In this document: positions 1 through 8,691 of the stretch, piece after piece
Numbering within the stretch: position 1 is the first letter of the stretch
Layout of the letters: each line of letters starts with the position of its first letter
Source: Hydrogenophaga intermedia
Lineage (GTDB): Bacteria; Pseudomonadota; Gammaproteobacteria; Burkholderiales; Burkholderiaceae_C
DNA length: 64,000 nucleotides
Reading direction: 5' to 3'
Assembly: GCF_023715105.1 (NCBI RefSeq)
Contig: NZ_JAMBNO010000019.1
Span: 18,441 to 82,440, forward strand
Made by a program: the position numbers and the translations under genes
The notes under the pieces: generated by a model
What the model saw: only the letters and a program-made list of their open reading frames with translations
Told to the model about the DNA's origin: nothing
The model's database searches: none

Positions 1-5
1 GAGCC

Positions 6-518
6 TCAGGCGGCCGGGCGGCGCGCCAGCAGCAACCACACTGCCAGCAGCGTGAAGGCCGCAAACCACAGGAACGACCAGTTCGCGATCGTCAGGCCGA
101 GGAAGGTCCAGTCGATCTTGGTGCAGTCGCCGCTGCCGCGAAAAATCATGGGGATGGCGCGGCGCAGGGGGAAGGACTCGATCATCCCGAAGAAGTCGCG
201 CCCGCAGGACAGGATCTCGGGCGGGTTCCACTGCAGCCAGCTCTGTCGCGCCGCGGTGAAGGCGCCGAACGCGGCGAAGGCGCCCATGCCGATGGCGCCA
301 CCGACCATCCAACCGCGGCCCTTGAAGCAGGCCGCGATGCCCGCCACCAGCGCCACCAGGATCAGCGCGTAACGCTGCACGATGCACATCGGGCACGGCT
401 CCAGCCCGACGACGAGCTGCAGGTACATGCCGAAGGCCAGCAAGGCCACGCTCACCCCGGCGATGAGCGCGAGCACCAGACGGGGGCGCTGGCCGGGCAG
501 CGCAAGCAAGGCGTTCAT
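6..518 (-). CDS. dsbB: Disulfide bond formation protein B (DsbB)
   Basis: Inner-membrane quinone reductase that reoxidises periplasmic DsbA. The 170-aa product has four hydrophobic segments (about residues 14-34, 48-64, 71-90 and 143-166). The redox pair Cys42-Pro-Met-Cys45 sits in the first periplasmic loop and the second pair is Cys105 and Cys132 in the second loop, as known for DsbB. Length matches the family. The start is the ATG whose complement is at 516-518. It lies 7 bp downstream of the co-oriented ferredoxin reductase gene, so the two may be co-transcribed. No oddities seen. Confidence 0.95.
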   Translation of the reverse strand: MNALLALPGQRPRLVLALIAGVSVALLAFGMYLQLVVGLEPCPMCIVQRYALILVALVAGIAACFKGRGWMVGGAIGMGAFAAFGAFTAARQSWLQWNPPEILSCGRDFFGMIESFPLRRAIPMIFRGSGDCTKIDWTFLGLTIANWSFLWFAAFTLLAVWLLLARRPAA

Positions 519-525
519 GCCGGGG

Positions 526-1296
526 TCAACTCACGAAGGCGCGCTCGATGACGAAGTCACCGGGCGTCGTCGTGTTGCCTTCCTTGAAGCCGAGCTTCTC
601 GCACAGGGCCTTGAGGTCGCGCAGCATTTCGGGGCTGCCGCAGATCATCACGCGGTCTTCGGCCGGGTTCAGCGGGGGAATGCCCAGATCCTTGGCGATG
701 ATGCCGTCGGCCAGCAGCTGCGGAATGCGGCCCTGGTGCACGAAGGGTTCGCGCGTGACCGTGGGGTAGTAGAGCAGCTTCTGTTTGACCATGTCGCCGA
801 GGAATTCGTCCTGCTTGAGCTGCTCTGTGATGAGCTCGCGGTAGGCGAGTTCCTTGACCTGGCGCACACCGTGGATGAGCACCACCTGTTCGTAGCGTTC
901 GTACGTTTCCGGGTCGCGGATGATGCTCATGAACGGCGCCAGGCCGGTGCCCGTGCCCAGCAGGTACAGGCGTTTGGCGGGCAGCAGGTAGTCGATGAGC
1001 AGCGTGCCGGTGGGCTTCTTGCCGACGATGATGGTGTCGCCGGGCTGGATGTGCTGCAGGCGCGAGGTGAGCGGGCCGTCCTGCACCTTGATGCTCAGGA
1101 ACTCCAGATGCTCGGCCCAGTTGGGGCTGACGATGCTGTAGGCGCGCAGCAGCGGCTTGCCGTCCACCCGCAGGCCGATCATGGTGAAGTGGCCGTTGGA
1201 GAAGCGCAGCGAAGTGTCGCGCGTGGTGGTGAAGCTGAAGAGGCGGTCGGTCCAGTGGTGGACGCTGAGCACGCGCTCCTCGTTGAAAGCACTCAT
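526..1296 (-). CDS. fpr: Ferredoxin--NADP(+) reductase (Fpr type)
   Basis: A 256-aa FAD flavoprotein of the bacterial Fpr family, which moves electrons between NADPH and ferredoxin or flavodoxin in the cytoplasm. Visible motifs are the FAD-binding RAYSIVSPN segment near residue 50, the NADP-binding GTGTGLAPFMS segment near residue 113, and a C-terminus ending FVIERAFVS, typical of subclass IA enzymes. Length fits the family (about 250-260 aa). The gene runs opposite to yggX and upstream of dsbB. Fpr proteins often respond to oxidative stress, but no SoxR-type site was recognised here. Confidence 0.93.
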   Translation of the reverse strand: MSAFNEERVLSVHHWTDRLFSFTTTRDTSLRFSNGHFTMIGLRVDGKPLLRAYSIVSPNWAEHLEFLSIKVQDGPLTSRLQHIQPGDTIIVGKKPTGTLLIDYLLPAKRLYLLGTGTGLAPFMSIIRDPETYERYEQVVLIHGVRQVKELAYRELITEQLKQDEFLGDMVKQKLLYYPTVTREPFVHQGRIPQLLADGIIAKDLGIPPLNPAEDRVMICGSPEMLRDLKALCEKLGFKEGNTTTPGDFVIERAFVS

Positions 1297-1532
1297 GAAG
1301 GATCCCGGGATGCGAACAAGTCGTTATTTTAGAAAGGCGGCCTGACCCTGTGACCGTTGAGGACGGGCGAAGCTTGCTACAGTGCGTGCCTTCACCGCGT
1401 GGGGTGCGGGCAACCGGGCATGGATGATGCCTTGCCTTGGCGGAAAAACGAACGAACCGTTTCTTCCAACCGATATAACCCCTCGCACATAACGAATCCC
1501 CACCACAGCGCGCAGATCACGAGGAGTTGCCC

Positions 1533-1808
1533 ATGGCACGAATGGTTCAATGCATCAAACTGGGCAAAGAGGCCGAAGGGCTGGATTTCCCGCCCTACCC
1601 GGGCGAGCTCGGCAAGAAGATCTTCGAGAACGTCAGCAAAGAGGCCTGGGCCGCCTGGCTCAAGCACCAGACCATGCTGCTCAACGAGAACCGCCTGAAC
1701 CTGGCCGACGCGCGTGCCCGCCAGTACCTGGCGCGTCAGATGGAGAAGCACTTTTTCGGCGAGGGTGCCGACGCCGCCGCCGGCTACGTGCCGCCTGCCG
1801 CGTCCTGA
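1533..1808 (+). CDS. yggX: Fe(2+)-trafficking protein (YggX family)
   Basis: A 91-aa cytoplasmic protein of the YggX family, implicated in iron handling and protection of Fe-S clusters from oxidation. The N-terminus [20 protein letters not shown] carries the single conserved cysteine (Cys7) and the E-G-L-x-F-P-P-Y-P-G signature. The start is set by the GAGGAG ribosome-binding site at 1521-1526, six bases before the ATG; an in-frame TTG six bases upstream has no such site. It is divergent from fpr, fitting a shared redox-stress theme. A short hairpin follows the stop. Confidence 0.93.
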   Translation: MARMVQCIKLGKEAEGLDFPPYPGELGKKIFENVSKEAWAAWLKHQTMLLNENRLNLADARARQYLARQMEKHFFGEGADAAAGYVPPAAS

Positions 1809-1828
1809 TGCCCGCCAGCCACCCTGCA

Positions 1829-1849
1829 AGGCCCGCCCCGCGCGGGCCT
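1829..1849 (+). terminator. Terminator-like hairpin after yggX
   Basis: Perfect 8-bp arms (AGGCCCGC and GCGGGCCT) separated by five bases lie between yggX and the next gene. The following T-run is weak (GTTGCTTTCT), so termination may be inefficient. Confidence 0.5.
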
Positions 1850-1861
1850 GTTGCTTTCTGA

Positions 1862-2989
1862 ATGAACACCGCTTCGCGCGAGGCCTGCGTCATCGGGGCC
1901 GGACTGGCCGGCGCGGGCGTGGCCAATGCACTGGTGCGCCGTGGCTGGCGCGTCAGCCTGCTGGGCGCGGCCCCGCGGCTGGCCGATGGCGCCTCCGGGC
2001 TGCCCGTGGGCATGCTCAGCCCGCACGTCACGCGCTCGCCCACGCCGATGTCCAGGCTGACAGCGCTCGGCGTGGCCTGCACCCGGCAAGCCCTTGAGCG
2101 CCTGGTGCCGGTGGGGGCAGGCTGGACACCGGTGGAGGTGGACAACCGCGGGCACGATCCGGGCCGGCACGCCGCGGCGCTGGTGCGCCCCGCTGCCCTG
2201 GTGCAAGCCTGGGTCGACGAGGCGCAGAACACCGGTCGCCTCGCCTTGCACCTGGGCTCGCCCGTGGCGGGCGTCGCACGCGATGACGGCCTGTGGCGCC
2301 TGCTGGCCGCCGACGGCACGGAGATCGCTCGTGCAGGCACCGTGGTGCTGGCCGCAGCCCTGGGCAGCCGCGCCTTGGCCGAGGGGCTGGGTCTGGCGCT
2401 GCCGCTGCACCCGGTGCAAGGCCAACTGAGCTTCGGCCCCCTTCAGGGCCCCGCACTTGCCGAGCGGCCGCAGCGCGACGACGGCGTGTATGTGCCCGAA
2501 TACCGCGACGCCGGCCTGGCACCGCACTGGCCCGAGGCGGTGTGGGCGATCGGCTCCACCTACCGCCGGGGAGCGACAGACACGGCGATCACGCAGGACG
2601 CGCACCGCGACAACCTGGCCCGGCTGCGTGCGCTGTCGGCGACTGCCGCCGATGCCATGGAAGCCGCACTGGCCCGTTCTCAGGTGCTGGGCTGGGCGGG
2701 GGTGCGCTGCGCCTCGCTCGACCGCCTGCCGCTGATCGGCGCAGCACCGGATCCCGCAGGTCTGGGGACCAAGCCGCCAGCCCAGCCCGCCCTGGTGGAT
2801 CTGCCACGGCTGCCGGGCCTGTACCTGTGCTGTGCCTTCGGTTCACGCGGTCTGGCGCTGGCGGCCCTGGCAGGCGAGGCGCTGGCTGCAGCCATCGACG
2901 GTGAGGCGATGCCGCTGGCGCCGGCGCTACGCGACGCCGTGGATCCGGCACGCTTCGCATGGCGCGCTGCGCGACGCGGACGGTCCTGA
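1862..2989 (+). CDS. mnmC: MnmC-type FAD-dependent oxidoreductase (C-terminal domain as stand-alone protein)
   Basis: A 375-aa DAO-family flavoprotein. The dinucleotide fold GAGLAGAGVA starts near residue 13. The late motifs RCASLDRLPLIG and CAFGSRGL match the oxidase domain of MnmC, which converts cmnm5(s2)U34 to nm5(s2)U in tRNA. Classical MnmC is a fusion with an N-terminal methyltransferase (about 650 aa); only the oxidase part is present here, so either the methyltransferase is encoded elsewhere or the protein acts alone. Starts at the ATG 53 bases after yggX. A generic D-amino-acid-oxidase-like enzyme is the alternative. Confidence 0.75.
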   Translation: MNTASREACVIGAGLAGAGVANALVRRGWRVSLLGAAPRLADGASGLPVGMLSPHVTRSPTPMSRLTALGVACTRQALERLVPVGAGWTPVEVDNRGHDPGRHAAALVRPAALVQAWVDEAQNTGRLALHLGSPVAGVARDDGLWRLLAADGTEIARAGTVVLAAALGSRALAEGLGLALPLHPVQGQLSFGPLQGPALAERPQRDDGVYVPEYRDAGLAPHWPEAVWAIGSTYRRGATDTAITQDAHRDNLARLRALSATAADAMEAALARSQVLGWAGVRCASLDRLPLIGAAPDPAGLGTKPPAQPALVDLPRLPGLYLCCAFGSRGLALAALAGEALAAAIDGEAMPLAPALRDAVDPARFAWRAARRGRS

Positions 2990-3016
2990 GCGGCTAGCGG
3001 CCCTGGCGCTACCGCC

Positions 3017-3805
3017 TTAGAGCATGTCCAGCCACTTGGCGATGGCAGGCGGCTGCAAGGGGCGCGAGAGTACCGCCGACACCCCCAGCCGCTGCGTGTG
3101 CTGGCGCATGCGGCGCCGGCGCCACCAACCGCCTTGCTCGCTCACGAGCTCGGTGGTGGCCAGGGTCATGGCCTGCGGGTAGCGCTCGCGAAAGAGCTGC
3201 ATCAGCCCCCAGGCGTCGATGTGGTGGTCATCGAGGTTGAACACACCGCACAGGTAGTGGTGCTGCGACATGCACGCTGCTGCGCGCTCCGTGGTCTGCG
3301 CTTCGTCCACGAAAGGCACCGCCGCCAGCGACAGCCGCGTGCGAAGGTACATGCCCTCCTCCGCACCCACGCCCACCACCAGGGCCCGACGAATGCCGCC
3401 GGAAGGAAACGCGCCGACCTCGATGTCCAAAGGCGCGGGCTGGGTGACGTCCAGGTCGAGCAGGCCGGAGTCGCTCTGGGTGGCAGCGAACACCGCGTCC
3501 AGGTCGTGCAGCAGTTCGGACCAGGCGATCGGGCGGCTCACCACGCGCCACGCATGCTCCGGCGCGTCCTCGCCCACCCAGATCAACCGCTGGCCCTCGC
3601 GCGGCGCGCGGGCCGACGCGAGCACCGCTTCGGCACAACTGCCGTCCACCAGCAGCACGGGCGCCGGTTCTGCGGCCATGTCACCCGCCACCCAGGGCGC
3701 GTAGGACACCTCGCGTTCGCGCGAGAGGCGAAAAACGGTGTTGAGCGCATGACGCTCCACATCCGAAAACCCGACGACCTGCACCAAAACGCCCGCACTC
3801 CACAT
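3017..3805 (-). CDS. Hypothetical protein with receiver-like features
   Basis: A 262-aa protein starting MWSAGVLVQVVGFSDVERHAL. It has alternating hydrophobic strands and helices across two halves (roughly residues 1-110 and 125-262) that recall response-regulator receiver folds, but no clear phospho-acceptor aspartate motif was identified. The reading frame stays open for another 330 codons upstream, but that stretch is Arg/Gln/Gly-rich antisense of the transporter; the ATG at 3805 was chosen because protein-like composition begins there. It is divergent from the TSUP-cys operon. Function not recognised. Confidence 0.6.
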   Translation of the reverse strand: MWSAGVLVQVVGFSDVERHALNTVFRLSREREVSYAPWVAGDMAAEPAPVLLVDGSCAEAVLASARAPREGQRLIWVGEDAPEHAWRVVSRPIAWSELLHDLDAVFAATQSDSGLLDLDVTQPAPLDIEVGAFPSGGIRRALVVGVGAEEGMYLRTRLSLAAVPFVDEAQTTERAAACMSQHHYLCGVFNLDDHHIDAWGLMQLFRERYPQAMTLATTELVSEQGGWWRRRRMRQHTQRLGVSAVLSRPLQPPAIAKWLDML

Positions 3806-3988
3806 GGGCCGCGATGGTAGTGCCGATTCGGTGGGCCCGGCCCGCGCCGAACCTGGCCTGCGGGAAGGTACCGGGCGCGCGTGCATTGGTTCACGAAATC
3901 GAAGCGCCCGGTCTTTATTCCGTCTGGCTATACGAGCATGAGAAAAATGTAGTTCGTCGAATAAGGCGGGCTGCCTACAGTGCCGGCC

Positions 3989-4780
3989 ATGCCCGAATAC
4001 GCGATCGTCATTGCCGGTTTCGCGGTCGGCCTCATCGTGGGGTTGACCGGGGTGGGGGGCGGCTCGCTCATGACGCCCATCCTCATCTTCTTCTTCGGCA
4101 TCAAGCCCTACCTGGCTGTGGGCACCGACCTGCTGTTCGCGGCCGTCACCAAGGCCGGCGGCACGCTGAGCCTGGCGCGGCAGAAGTTGGTGCCTTGGCG
4201 CGTGGTGGGCCTGCTGTCGGCGGGCAGCCTGCCGGCCGCGGCCATCACCCTGTACGCATTGCACCGTGTGGGCCCGGCCAGCGAGCCGGTCCAGAAGGTC
4301 ATGACGCTTTCCCTGGGTGCGGCCTTGCTGCTCACGGCCGTCGCCATGTTCTACAAGGCCGCGCGCGGCAAACAACTCCCCCGCTCTGTGGCCGGGGCCG
4401 ATCTGGCCCGCGCCAGCCAGCCGCGCCACGCCGCGCTGCCGGTGCTCTTCGGCGCACTGATCGGCACGCTCGTCACGCTCACCTCGGTGGGCGCGGGCGC
4501 CATCGGTGTGTCGGTGCTGCTGTTGCTGTTTCCCTTGCTGCCGCTGCCGCGCATCGTGGCCGCCGACATTGCCTACGCGGTGCCGCTCACGCTGCTGGCT
4601 GGCCTGGGCCACGCGAGCCTGGGTTCGGTCGACTGGCGGCTGCTCGGCCTGTTGCTGTGCGGCTCGCTGCCCGGCATCTGGCTCGGCACCCGGCTCATCC
4701 GCCACACGCCAGAGCGCCTGGTGCGCTCGGCCCTGTCGCTGCTGATCGGCTACGCCGGCCTCAAGCTGATCGCCCTCTGA
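3989..4780 (+). CDS. TSUP (TauE/SafE) family permease, probable sulfite or sulfate transporter
   Basis: A 263-aa integral membrane protein with about eight hydrophobic helices. It begins MPEYAIVIAGFAVGLIVGLTGVGGGSLMTP, and the GLTGVGGGSLMTP repeat signature is diagnostic of TauE/SafE; a second copy-like motif (LTSVGAGAIGVSV) lies near residue 165. A GTG nine bases upstream is possible, but the ATG at 3989 gives the usual N-terminus. It ends 19 bp before cysI and is co-directional with the whole sulfur operon, so movement of an oxidised sulfur anion is the likely role. The substrate is inferred from context. Confidence 0.85.
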   Translation: MPEYAIVIAGFAVGLIVGLTGVGGGSLMTPILIFFFGIKPYLAVGTDLLFAAVTKAGGTLSLARQKLVPWRVVGLLSAGSLPAAAITLYALHRVGPASEPVQKVMTLSLGAALLLTAVAMFYKAARGKQLPRSVAGADLARASQPRHAALPVLFGALIGTLVTLTSVGAGAIGVSVLLLLFPLLPLPRIVAADIAYAVPLTLLAGLGHASLGSVDWRLLGLLLCGSLPGIWLGTRLIRHTPERLVRSALSLLIGYAGLKLIAL

Positions 4781-4799
4781 TTTCCTCCACGTTTTTGCC

Positions 4800-6581
4800 A
4801 TGTACCGCTACAACGACTTCGACCGCCAGTTCGTGCAGTTGCGCGCCGCCCAGTACCGCGACCAGCTCGAGCGCTGGCAGGCCGGCACGCTGAGCGATGA
4901 CGCCTTCAAACCGCTGCGCCTGCAAAACGGCTGGTATATCCAGCGCTTCGCGCCCATGCTGCGCGTGGCCGTGCCCTACGGCGAGATCAACAGCGCACAG
5001 TTGCGCGTGCTCGCCCGCGTGGCGCGCGAGTTCGACCACAAGGAAGCGCACGACACCAGCAAGGCCAACGCCGGCCTGGCCGAGGTGCCCACGCTGCCCG
5101 ACCGCACGGCGCACTTCACCACGCGCTCGAACGTGCAATACAACTGGATCCCGATCGAGCGTTCGGCCGATGTGATGGACCTGCTGGCCACGGTCGGCCT
5201 GCACGGCATCCAGACCAGCGGCAACTGCATCCGCAACATCACCACCGACGCGCTGGCCGGCATTGCGGTGGACGAGGTGGCTGACCCGCGGCCCTTCGCC
5301 GAGATCCTGCGCCAGTGGAGCACGCTGCACCCCGAATTCGCCTTCCTGCCGCGCAAGTTCAAGGTGGCCATCACCGGCGCGCGCGAGGACCGCGCCGCCA
5401 CGCCCTGGCACGACGTCGGCCTGCGCCTGTGGCACAACGTCGACGGCGAACTGGGCTTCCAGGTGCGCGTGGGCGGCGGCATGGGCCGCACGCCCATCAT
5501 CGGCACCGTGATCCGCGAGTTCCTGCCCTGGAACCAGGTGCTGAACTACCTGGAAGCCGTGGTGCGGGCCTACAACCGCTTCGGCCGGCGCGACAACATG
5601 TACAAGGCGCGCATCAAGATCCTGGTGAAGGCCGAGGGGCAGGCCTTCACCGATGCGGTGGAAGCCGAGTACCGGGACATCGTCGAGAAGGACGGCGCAC
5701 CGCACACCATCACGCAGGCCGAGCTTGACCGCGTGAGCGCCTTCTTCGCGCCGCCAGCGCTGGCCTGCGATCGCAAGAGCGCCGACGCGAAGATCGCCCA
5801 CATCCTCAAGGCCGCGGCCGAGGACGACCTGGATTTCAGCCGCTGGCTCACGCGCAACGTGAAGCCGCACCAGAACCCCGACCTGCGCGCTGTCACGCTG
5901 TCGTTCAAGCGCGTGGGCCAGGCCCCGGGTGACGCCACCGCCGAACAACTGGAGCGCGCGGCCGAACTGGCCGATCGATTCTCGGGGGGCGAGGCGCGCG
6001 TCACGCACGAGCAGAACCTGCTGCTGCCGTGGGTGCGTTGCGACCAGCTGCCCGAACTGTGGCGAGAGGCGCGCCGCCTCGGCCTGGCCAAGCCCAACAT
6101 CGGCCTGCTCACCGACATGATCGCCTGCCCTGGCGGCGATTTCTGCGACCTTGCGAACGCGCGCTCGCTGCCGATCGCGCAGGCCGTGCTCTCGCGCTAC
6201 ACCGACCTCGACGAACTGCACGACCTGGGCGAGATCGACCTGCACATGAGCGGCTGCATCAACAGCTGCGGCCACCACCACAGTGGGCACATCGGCATCC
6301 TGGGCGTCGACAAGGACGGCCAGGAGTGGTACCAGGTCACGCTGGGCGGCTCCGACGGCTCGCGCCTGTCGGGCAGCGCCACACCGGGCAAGGTGATCGG
6401 CCCGTCCTTCGCGGCCAGCGAGGTTCCCGAGGTCATCGAAGCCCTGCTTGACACCTACCGCACCGAGCGCGAGCAGGGCGAAGCGTTCGTGAACACCTTG
6501 CGCCGGGTCGGCCTCGACCCCTTCAAGGCCGCTGCAAACGCCGTGCGCAGCGCCACCGCCCGCACGCCCGAGACCGCTTGA
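4800..6581 (+). CDS. cysI: Assimilatory sulfite (nitrite/sulfite) reductase hemoprotein
   Basis: A 593-aa siroheme/[4Fe-4S] enzyme that reduces sulfite to sulfide with six electrons. The four cluster-siroheme cysteines are visible as CPGGDFC (around residue 443) and CINSC (around residue 485), followed by GHHHSGHIGILG. The substrate-binding TTRSNVQYNWI segment lies near residue 104. Length fits the ferredoxin- or single-subunit beta-proteobacterial form. No cysJ flavoprotein is nearby, which suggests electrons come from a ferredoxin or another reductase. First large gene of the TSUP-cysI-DUF934-cysHDN operon. Confidence 0.95.
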   Translation: MYRYNDFDRQFVQLRAAQYRDQLERWQAGTLSDDAFKPLRLQNGWYIQRFAPMLRVAVPYGEINSAQLRVLARVAREFDHKEAHDTSKANAGLAEVPTLPDRTAHFTTRSNVQYNWIPIERSADVMDLLATVGLHGIQTSGNCIRNITTDALAGIAVDEVADPRPFAEILRQWSTLHPEFAFLPRKFKVAITGAREDRAATPWHDVGLRLWHNVDGELGFQVRVGGGMGRTPIIGTVIREFLPWNQVLNYLEAVVRAYNRFGRRDNMYKARIKILVKAEGQAFTDAVEAEYRDIVEKDGAPHTITQAELDRVSAFFAPPALACDRKSADAKIAHILKAAAEDDLDFSRWLTRNVKPHQNPDLRAVTLSFKRVGQAPGDATAEQLERAAELADRFSGGEARVTHEQNLLLPWVRCDQLPELWREARRLGLAKPNIGLLTDMIACPGGDFCDLANARSLPIAQAVLSRYTDLDELHDLGEIDLHMSGCINSCGHHHSGHIGILGVDKDGQEWYQVTLGGSDGSRLSGSATPGKVIGPSFAASEVPEVIEALLDTYRTEREQGEAFVNTLRRVGLDPFKAAANAVRSATARTPETA

Positions 6582-6591
6582 GGACACTGCC

Positions 6592-6975
6592 ATGACGATC
6601 CAGCTCTTCCAGGCCGACAACTTCAGCGCCCCCGAGCAAGAGGCAGAGCGCCGCGTGCTCGCCAACACCGAAGACCCGCGCGACATCGACCTCACCGGCG
6701 TGCGCGTGGTGGAACTGCAATTCCCCAAGTTCAGCGACGGCCGCGCCTTCAGCCAGGCCTTCCTGCTGCGCCGCCGGTTGGGTTTTGCGGGCGAGATCCG
6801 CGCCACCGGCGACGTGCTGGTCGACCAGGTGCTGCAGATGCAGCGCAGCGGCTTCACGCAGGCCGTGCTGGCCACCGGCCAGCGCATCGAGCACGCGCAG
6901 CGCCTGCTGGCGCACTACCCCGCCTTCTACCAGGGCGATGCACTGCAGATCGCCCCGCGCTTCGTCGCTGCCTGA
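6592..6975 (+). CDS. DUF934 protein of the sulfite-reduction operon
   Basis: A 127-aa protein with the DUF934/COG3749 pattern: an N-terminal variable part, then VELQFPKFSDGRAFSQAFLLRRRLGFAGEIRA-type core (residues about 44-75) and DQVLQMQRSGF. Members almost always sit beside cysI and cysH and are assumed to assist assimilatory sulfate reduction; the biochemical role is not known to me. It sits 10 bp after cysI and 10 bp before cysH, clearly operonic. Confidence 0.9.
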   Translation: MTIQLFQADNFSAPEQEAERRVLANTEDPRDIDLTGVRVVELQFPKFSDGRAFSQAFLLRRRLGFAGEIRATGDVLVDQVLQMQRSGFTQAVLATGQRIEHAQRLLAHYPAFYQGDALQIAPRFVAA

Positions 6976-6985
6976 GGTCCACGCC

Positions 6986-7735
6986 ATGTCCGCAATCGAC
7001 CTCTACAACCGCCCCTCCTCCGATTTCAATGCCAAGGTCGAGCGCGCCATCGCGCTGCTGCGCGAACAGGCAGCGTTGCACCCGAAGCTCACCCAGGCCT
7101 CCAGCGTGGGCGCCGAGGACATGGTGGTCACCCACCTCATCCATCTCGCGGGTATCGAGGCCAGCGTGTTCGTGCTCGAAACCGGCAAGCTGCACGCCGA
7201 GACGCTGGCGGTGATTCCGCAGATCGAGCAGCGCTACGCCACCAGCGTGCGCGTGTTCCGGCCCCGGCAGGAGGCCGTGGTGCACTTCGTGCGCAAGAAC
7301 GGCGAAGACGCCATGTACCGCAGCATCGAGCTGCGCAAGGCCTGTTGCGATTTGCGCAAGATGGAACCGCTTTCGCGTGCCCTGGAGGGCCACGACGGCT
7401 GGATCACCGGCCTGCGGCGCGAGCAGTCGAACGCACGTGCCGACGTCGCCGAGGTCGTGCAGGAGCCCGCCCGCGTGAAGGTCAGCCCGCTGGTGGACTG
7501 GACCTGGGGCGACGTCTGGCATTTCATCGCCACGCACCACCTGCCCTACAACGCACTGCACGACCGCTTCTTCCCCAGCATCGGCTGCGAGCCCTGCACC
7601 CGCGCCATCAGCGTCGGCGAGGACTTCCGCGCCGGCCGCTGGTGGTGGGAGCAGGAAAGCGCCAAGGAATGCGGGCTGCACGTGCAACCCGAAGCCTCCC
7701 CCCTCGTGTCCTCCCTCGAACGGACATCCGCATGA
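6986..7735 (+). CDS. cysH: Adenylylsulfate (APS) reductase, Fe-S type
   Basis: A 249-aa thioredoxin-dependent reductase producing sulfite and AMP. It carries both cysteine pairs of the [4Fe-4S] class (KACCDLRK around residue 118 and GCEPCTRA around residue 203) and the catalytic KECGLH motif near residue 230. These pairs mark enzymes that prefer APS over PAPS, consistent with the absence of an APS kinase (cysC) domain in the neighbouring cysN. The ATG at 6986 gives the expected N-terminus. The stop overlaps the cysD start by four bases. Confidence 0.93.
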   Translation: MSAIDLYNRPSSDFNAKVERAIALLREQAALHPKLTQASSVGAEDMVVTHLIHLAGIEASVFVLETGKLHAETLAVIPQIEQRYATSVRVFRPRQEAVVHFVRKNGEDAMYRSIELRKACCDLRKMEPLSRALEGHDGWITGLRREQSNARADVAEVVQEPARVKVSPLVDWTWGDVWHFIATHHLPYNALHDRFFPSIGCEPCTRAISVGEDFRAGRWWWEQESAKECGLHVQPEASPLVSSLERTSA

Positions 7736-8691
7736 ACGCCCGCACCGAACCCGCCGTGATCGAAACTGCCCTGTTGCACGAGGTGAGCCATCAGCTCAGC
7801 AACGCCCACCTGGACGCGCTGGAGGAAGAGACGATCTTCATCCTGCGCGAAGTCGCCGCCGCCTTCGAGCGCCCGGCCCTGCTGTTCTCGGGCGGCAAGG
7901 ATTCGCTGGTCATGCTCAAGTGCGCAGAAAAGGCCTTCGGGGTGGGCCGCCTGCCTTACCCGCTGCTGATGATCGACACCGGCCACAACTTCCCTGAAGT
8001 CACCGACTTCCGCGACCAACGAGCGAACGAGCTCGGCGCCGAACTGATCGTGCGCAGCGTCGAGGACTCGATGAAGCGCGGCACCGTGCGCCTGGCCCAC
8101 CCGGGTGAAAGCCGCAACGTGCACCAGTCGGTGACGCTGCTTGAAGCGATCGAGGAGTTCCGCTTCGATGCGCTCATCGGCGGTGCACGACGCGACGAAG
8201 AGAAGGCCCGCGCCAAGGAACGCATCTTTTCGCACCGCGACAGCTTCGGCCAGTGGCAGCCCAAGGCCCAGCGCCCCGAGCTCTGGACGCTGTTCAACAC
8301 CCGTCTGCAACCGGGCGAGCATTTCCGCGTGTTCCCCATCAGCAACTGGACCGAGCTCGACGTCTGGCAGTACATCGCGCGCGAGAACATCGGCCTGCCT
8401 TCGATCTACTACACGCACCAGCGCAAGGTGGTGGACCGCCGCGGCCTGCTGGTGCCGGTGACCGAACTCACGCCGCCGCGCGAGGGCGAACAGGTGCAGG
8501 TGCGCGACGTGCGCTTTCGCACCGTGGGCGACATCACCTGCACCTGCCCGGTGGAAAGCACCGCCGCCACACCGCAGCAGATCGTGATCGAGACCCTGGC
8601 GGCCGAGGTCAGCGAGCGCGGCGCCACGCGCATGGACGACAAGACCAGCGACGCCTCGATGGAAAAACGAAAGAAAGACGGGTATTTCTGA
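7732..8691 (+). CDS. cysD: Sulfate adenylyltransferase subunit 2
   Basis: A 319-aa ATP-PPi hydrolase subunit of ATP sulfurylase, activating sulfate to APS together with CysN. The PP-loop motif FSGGKDS lies near residue 51, followed by the DTGHNFPEVTDFRD segment near residue 87. Length is slightly above the usual 300 aa because of an N-terminal extension. ATGA overlap with cysH and a one-base overlap with cysN indicate translational coupling. Confidence 0.96.
   Translation: MNARTEPAVIETALLHEVSHQLSNAHLDALEEETIFILREVAAAFERPALLFSGGKDSLVMLKCAEKAFGVGRLPYPLLMIDTGHNFPEVTDFRDQRANELGAELIVRSVEDSMKRGTVRLAHPGESRNVHQSVTLLEAIEEFRFDALIGGARRDEEKARAKERIFSHRDSFGQWQPKAQRPELWTLFNTRLQPGEHFRVFPISNWTELDVWQYIARENIGLPSIYYTHQRKVVDRRGLLVPVTELTPPREGEQVQVRDVRFRTVGDITCTCPVESTAATPQQIVIETLAAEVSERGATRMDDKTSDASMEKRKKDGYF

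Noticed and set aside
4761..6887. A 708-codon minus-strand open frame opposite cysI
   Set aside because: It is antisense to a well-identified gene, is rich in Ala/Arg/Val/Gly with no domain, and results from GC-rich third positions.
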